Shown: one piece after another, positions 59,161 to 64,000 of the stretch
Numbering within the stretch: the stretch's first letter is position 1
How the letters are laid out: each line of letters begins with the position of its first letter
Assembly (NCBI GenBank): GCA_037447655.1
Contig: JBBHKE010000584.1
Location: 126,001-190,000 of the forward strand
Source of the DNA: Zygnema cylindricum
Taxonomy: Eukaryota; Streptophyta; Zygnematophyceae; Zygnematales; Zygnemataceae
DNA: 64,000 nt
Reading direction: 5' to 3'
Notes under the pieces: generated by a model
Told to the model about the DNA's origin: nothing
What the model saw: the letters and a program-made list of their open reading frames with translations, nothing else
Databases searched by the model: none
Made by a program: the position numbers and the translations under genes

Positions 59161-60213
59161 AACCCATCTATCACATGTTAGGTTAAGTCGATATAGGTTT
59201 GTGTCACACGCATTGTAGCAGGTTAATTTTGTTTTTGCTGGTTGTATTGCAGTAATGGTGTCTGTGTACCCATGAGATCGGCCTTATCATAGTGTTGGTA
59301 TGTGCCGAGTTTAATCTTGCATCGCCCCAAGGGTTAACTTAGTGACAGTGCCGAAATGTCTACCCCCAATGAAAATGATTAATTTTGAGAAAGGATATTT
59401 TATTTTTGGAAAATACATGTTTATTTTTGATGAAGCATTTCGAAATGTGGAAATTTGATATATATGATGGAAAGGACAGGAAAGTGGAGTTTTATGATTT
59501 GGCGGAAAGATGTGGAATATGAAGTTTCGACATTTGGAGGAGATATGACATTTAGTGGAGAGATGTGGAAGGTGGAGTTTCGACGTTTGGGGGAGAGATA
59601 TCCGAAAGGTGGAGTTGTGGCATTTGGTGAAAGATCCGAATTTGTGGATCTATGATTATGGAATGTTATGAGATTTTATTTTATGGAAATTGTTGTAGTA
59701 GTTTGAGGAATGTGGAATTTTGTTAGAAGTTTGGATATTTCGGTAGAATTATTTTTGGGAAAATAGATTTTGATTTATCAGAAATTTTCGTATTTAATTA
59801 TTCAATAAAGGAAAAATAAAAACTAGATATATTTTAGTGCGGTAGGAGTTATTTAACTGGGGATGTTTTATTAGTGTGATCCTTTGGCCTTAATTCTTAG
59901 TTGCTTTGTGACAGAATTGTGAGAAGTAGATTCAGATTTAGATATTGGTGAGAAAAGAAAAATAAAATTGTTGTAATCGAGAAAAAAAAAAAAATGTAAA
60001 TATATAAATATTATGTATTATGAAATCTGGATGGAATATGGAGGCAGCGGAAGCGTTGGTGGAACAAGTGGAAATTCTGTCGAAGGCATTTAGCAGATTC
60101 GGATGGAGGAGACAGCAGGAGCTGACAGTGGTGACAGCTGATGACATAGTTTCATAGATTGTGACAGCTGATGACGTGGTACATGGATGCACGAAACTAA
60201 ATTTTTGGGGGAG
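59161..60213 (+). other. non-coding interior ending in a polypurine tract
   Basis: A 66-codon frame (59455-59655) is made of imperfect GATGTGGAA/GGTGGAGTTT repeats and is unlikely to be a gene. The stretch ends AATTTTTGGGGGAG at 60213, a polypurine tract just before an LTR-like repeat. Confidence 0.5.
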
Positions 60214-60706
60214 TGTTGTTTTGGAAAAGTTAGTTTCGTGCGTACGCGAAGTTTCGTGCGTACGCGACGTTTTGTGCGTACTCGACGCGATTTTTAATGC
60301 GTAAGTACTCACAAAATGTAATGTGGAGGTTCGATTATTTTTATGTGTGGGGGAGAAAATGTATGAATTATATTGGAACGTATGGTATTGGATTTCAAGT
60401 GAAGCGAAGAAATATGGGCAAAAGTACGGTTTGCGTAAGGGGAAATCGACGGCGGATCGCGAAGCGATCCAACTTGAGATAATCGACAAAGATGAAATGG
60501 TACGTCGCACGTAAAGAACATAATGCGACAAGTGGGATGTATGGAAAAGGACGCCGCCGGTACATAGAATCTTTTTGGGACAGGTGTACTTTTTCTTGGC
60601 AGGCGCATTTATGACGAGGAACAAAATTGCGATACGGACAAATTTGGATGGTTTGACATCGTTTCGTCAAGTGGACTTTGGGACCACGTGGCGCGACATC
60701 AAGGGT
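60214..60706 (+). mobile_element. LTR-like repeat, copy 1 (truncated at its 3' side)
   Basis: Begins TGTTGTTTTGGAAAAG after a polypurine tract. The first ~490 bp are repeated at 63282 with essentially one change (GACATCG against GACGTCG). It contains GCGTACGCGAAGTTTCGTGC repeats. It stops at CATCAAGGGT, where C1 protease sequence begins. Confidence 0.8.
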
Positions 60707-61897
60707 ATCCTTACACATGTGCATGGAGGCACCTGAATCTACAATCCAGCCTGCTTCACCTTTCAATCCACCGTAAGCACATTTCTGCCTTCGTGGAATT
60801 TCGACCTCGTTTTTCACCTCCAACTCCTCATCTAAAAAGAGCTTATCGTCCTCGTCCTCGGATTCCGCCTCATGTACCTGTGTCACAAGGGCCTTTTTCT
60901 TTCCTCTCGCGGTACCACCAGTCTGCCCCTCCTTTAACCGAAGCTCGGTTAGCTTAGTGCACTCTGCTATATAGTGCCCAGGTTTCTTACAAAAATGACA
61001 TAAACCTTTGGGAGCCCTTGGTCCAAACTCGTCGGTCTGATTTTTCTGCTCCCTCCCCCCATAGTTTCCGACCGGTTTCCGGGAATCCTTGTTCCTCCAA
61101 TCGGTCGCAGTTGCAAAGGCTTGGCCACTCTTTCCTCCCCTTCGGATCTCAATCGTATTCTCCCGAACGAGAATCATCCCTACCACTGAGTTCCATATCC
61201 ACCTTGAGTCCGGCAAGTCCTGCACACAGTTGACTATGTTCTCGAACTCATCGGGTAACTTCATCAGTAAACAGTTAACCTTTTCTTTTTCACTAAAATC
61301 TTTTCCCGCACTCTCTAGCTCCATGAAGAGTGTAGCAAGCTCATTGCAAAAATCCAACATCTTCCCCCCTTTGTATACATACTCCTTAACTTTTTGATCA
61401 GCCAACTGTTGTTGCTGAATCGTACCACTTCGGTACATCTCTATGAGAGCCATCCAAAGATCGGATGCCCTTTCTACCTTCAAATGAGGACATGCAAGTC
61501 CTTGAGTGAGATGGCGTAGGATGAAGTGCTTTCCCGCCATATTATTGAAGTCCCACGTTTCAGTATCATTCTCCTCGTTCCTCGGAATAGGTGACATGAA
61601 TGCCGAACCATATGCTATTGGTGTGGTCGCCTCCTTCTCCTTTCCTTTGTCCACCACCTCTCCTTCCCTTGTCTCCTCCTTTGAAGATGGATCTACTTTC
61701 CTTGTGAATCTGCTTCCTCCAAACCCAGGAGGAATTCTAAGACTTGATGGACGCCCAAACCGTCCACTCACTATCCCCCAAAACATTTTTTCGCATAAAG
61801 CTCCTATCATCATACTTTCCCAGTATATGAAGCCATTTCCATTAAAGATTGGTACCCTAGAGGGTGGGCACATAACGTGAAACTCTGAGACCTCCAT
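60707..61897 (-). pseudogene. C1 gag-protease, longest uninterrupted gag
   Basis: Open from MEVSEFHVMCPPSRVP (start inside the LTR, reading through the primer site) with no stop across gag. It has GFIYWESMM, the UBN2 region (LMKLPDEFENIVN), the knuckle CHFCKKPGHYIAEC, the acidic linker and the protease active site WIVDSGASMHMCKD. It then fuses to antisense LTR-like sequence at 60706, adding about 105 unrelated residues. Protease beyond its active site, integrase and RT are gone. It serves here as the reference for the gag reading frame. Confidence 0.9.
61864..61877 (-). promoter_or_regulatory. mutated half-tRNA primer-binding site (C1)
   Basis: The minus strand reads CGTTATGTGCCCAC, two differences from GGTTATGGGCCCAC. 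Confidence 0.8.
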
Positions 61898-62661
61898 AAG
61901 TCCTCAGAGTGGACAGCTTCCAAAAAGCCTCTAGGATAACCCTGACCCCTTTGTGTTTCAGCAAAAACAACTGCCACCCTGGCAGACAATAACTCTGACC
62001 AACCTCACCCCTGTGAAGGCAAGACTCCCCTAAGTCGATAGCAAAAAGAATCTCTGAATTTGCTCCCTTGAGCAGTAAGTTATGGAGGGTCAAATCTGAC
62101 CTTTTGTACAGAAGCTCTTTGAGAGAGAGGGTCCTATCTCCTAATTTTTCTAAGTCTTATCTCTCTCACAGACTTTATCTACTAATGTACGGAACCAATC
62201 AGATTACACCTCCGTACACAAAAGTACAGCTGCCGGTGTACTTTATGTACGAACACTGTACGACATGTCCTAAATGTCGACACGTGGTATGTCCGGATTC
62301 TCTCCCTTAATTCTCGGAGATGCCGCGATCTAATGTCATTCCGCCACGTGTCATCGAATGTGGCGATGACCACAAACCGCCAAAATCCATTTCCGCGATC
62401 TCGGCGTTAATTCCAGCCGTCCGATTAGATTCACATTTAATCGTAGCCGTAATAAATACATTTGCGGTATCCGTTTCTTTTAAGAAATCAATGAGCGGTA
62501 TTGATTTCTTATCCGTACTGTAATCCGTACTTTTATACTACCGGTTCTATGTATCCCGTAAACAATTTTAGTTTAATGAATTATCCTACGTATTAATGTT
62601 TAAACATTTATCAAACCATATAGTACTTAACACTACATCAAGACTTAACGGCTAAGGTTAC
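61878..62661 (-). mobile_element. C1 LTR, truncated at its tRNA-like module
   Basis: TGAAACTCTGAGACC to GGCTAAGGTTAC, where the tRNA-like module would continue. Instead a second LTR end begins at 62662. Confidence 0.85.
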
Positions 62662-63281
62662 TGTAACTCTGAGACCTTCATAAGTCCTCAGAGTGGACAG
62701 CTTCCAAGAAGCCTCTAAGATAACTCTGACCCCTTTGTGTTTCAGAAAAAACAACTGCTACCCTGGAAGACAAAAACTCTAAACACCTGCACCCTTGTGA
62801 AGGCAAGACTCACCTGAGTCGATAGCAAAAAGAATCTCTGAATTTGCTCCCCTGAGCAGTTAGTTATGGAGGGTCAAAGTTGACCTTTTGTACACAAGCT
62901 CTCTCTATCTCCTAATTTTTCTAAGTCCTTTCTCTCTCACAGATTCTATCTACTGATGTACGGAACCAATCAGATTATAGTTCGGTACGCAAAAGTACAG
63001 TTGCCGGTGTACTTTATGTACAGACATTGTACAACATGGCCTAAATGTCGACACATGTCATATCGGGATTCGGTGCCATAATCTCCGGACATACCACGAT
63101 CCAATGTAATTTCGCCACGTGTCATCTGATGTGGCGATGGCCACAAACCAGCGAAATCTTCTTCCGCGATCTCGGCGCTAATTCCGGCCATCCGATTAAA
63201 TTCGATTTTAATCGTAGCCGTAATAAATACATGCGCGGTATTCGTTTCACTAAAGAAATAAATGCGCGGTATTGATTTCTT
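62662..63281 (-). mobile_element. second C1 LTR fragment
   Basis: Starts TGTAACTCTGAGACC (the CA end in sense) and runs colinear with other C1 LTRs to AATGCGCGGTATTGATTTCT, where the LTR-like repeat starts at 63282. Confidence 0.85.
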
Positions 63282-64000
63282 TGTTGTTTTGGAAAAGTTA
63301 GTTTCGTGCGTACGCGAAGTTTCGTGCGTACGCGACGTTTTGTGCGTACTCGACGCGATTTTTAATGCGTAAGTACTCACAAAATGTAATGTGGAGGTTC
63401 GATTATTTTTATGTGTGGGGGAGAAAATGTATGAATTATATTGGAACGTATGGTATTGGATTTCAAGTGAAGCGAAGAAATATGGGCAAAAGTACGGTTT
63501 GCGTAAGGGGAAATCGACGGCGGATCGCGAAGCGATCCAACTTGAGATAATCGACAAAGATGAAATGGTACGTCGCACGTAAAGAACATAATGCGACAAG
63601 TGGGATGTATGGAAAAGGACGCCGCCGGTACATAGAATCTTTTTGGGACAGGTGTACTTTTTCTTGGCAGGCGCATTTATGACGAGGAACAAAATTGCGA
63701 TACGGACAAATTTGGATGGTTTGACGTCGTTTCGTCAAGTGGACTTTGGGACCACGTGGCGCGACATCAAGGGTGCCGAATATGAGATACGGACGGCGGA
63801 CAAAGGCCGCCGTCATTTTTCAAGGAGTGGGGACGCGAAATCGCGTCAATCACACGATATTTCTTTTTGGACGTCCCGGATGCTTTGACGAGATTCGCGA
63901 AGTCCTCTTGACTTATTCACCATGACTCGGCATAAGATTGTGTGTACTTGTAAATATTCGGAGCAACAATGTTTTTTCTTTTGCGTATTAATAAATTAGC
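63282..64000 (+). mobile_element. LTR-like repeat, copy 2 (continues past the window)
   Basis: TGTTGTTTTGGAAAAG onward, near-identical to 60214-60706, then about 220 bp more (GCCGAATATGAGATACGG and further) not present in copy 1. Its end is not identified. Classification (Ty3/gypsy or other) is not possible without pol. Confidence 0.75.

Noticed and set aside
59455-59655. 66-codon open frame as a small gene
   Set aside because: Made of imperfect short repeats, with no recognisable domain and no support for expression.
59938-60624. 228-codon minus frame, repeated at 62970-63692
   Set aside because: It is open only because the LTR-like repeat is duplicated. Composition is low-complexity (THKTSRTHETSRTHE), and it runs antisense to a typical polypurine-LTR junction.

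Overview
This is nuclear DNA from a large, AT-rich, transposon-dense eukaryotic genome, most likely of the green (streptophyte) lineage. Three things point there. Introns are spliceosomal (GT-AG). Copia elements carry a primer-binding site, GGTTATGGGCCCAC, that fits the anticodon arm of a plant-type initiator tRNA-Met. There is also a decayed ubiquitin-like/PRP6 (STA1-type) splicing-factor gene and a secreted LysM protein. Two 10-N assembly gaps lie at 43495-43504 and 54115-54124. I cannot name the species.

Left part (1-22 kb). Mostly non-coding DNA built from hAT-like miniature elements (110-684, 1082-1932, 12284-13146), minisatellites, a dispersed repeat called R1 here (2.3-3.0, 15.1-15.9 and an inverted pair at 20.5-21.8 kb), a second repeat R2 (3.45 and 27.3 kb), a copia gag relic (17 kb) and a tRNA-like sequence (19.2 kb). 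A tentative multi-exon minus-strand gene of unknown function lies at about 4.5-11.6 kb.

Centre (22.2-26.1 kb). The best-supported gene is on the minus strand: eight exons with consistent GT-AG phases encode 698 residues. Order: signal peptide, papain-like (C1A) domain, EGF-like Cys-rich segment, two LysM domains, and a Cys-rich tail. The catalytic Cys is Ser and the oxyanion-hole Gln is Thr, while His and Asn remain. It looks like a secreted glycan-binding pseudo-protease, or a Ser-for-Cys enzyme of the silicatein kind.

Right part (27-64 kb). A pile of nested, decayed Ty1/copia elements from at least four families (C1-C4 here). Families C1, C2 and C4, plus an unclassified leader at 59.1 kb, share a Drosophila-copia-like half-tRNA primer site, and gag reads through that site. 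C1 and C2 LTRs also carry tRNA-like modules in antisense orientation. A C1 element (34589-41283) splits a C3 element. Further right are a LINE-like RT fragment, a PRP6/STA1 pseudogene (50.4-51.4 kb), a 4.3-kb array of 40-bp satellite units, a 305-bp near-perfect hairpin joined to a primer site, and two almost identical ~490-bp LTR-like repeats flanking C1 debris.

Apart from the 22-26 kb gene and possibly the 4.5-11.6 kb gene, nothing here looks like a functional host gene. The element polyproteins all carry stops or frameshifts, or are truncated.
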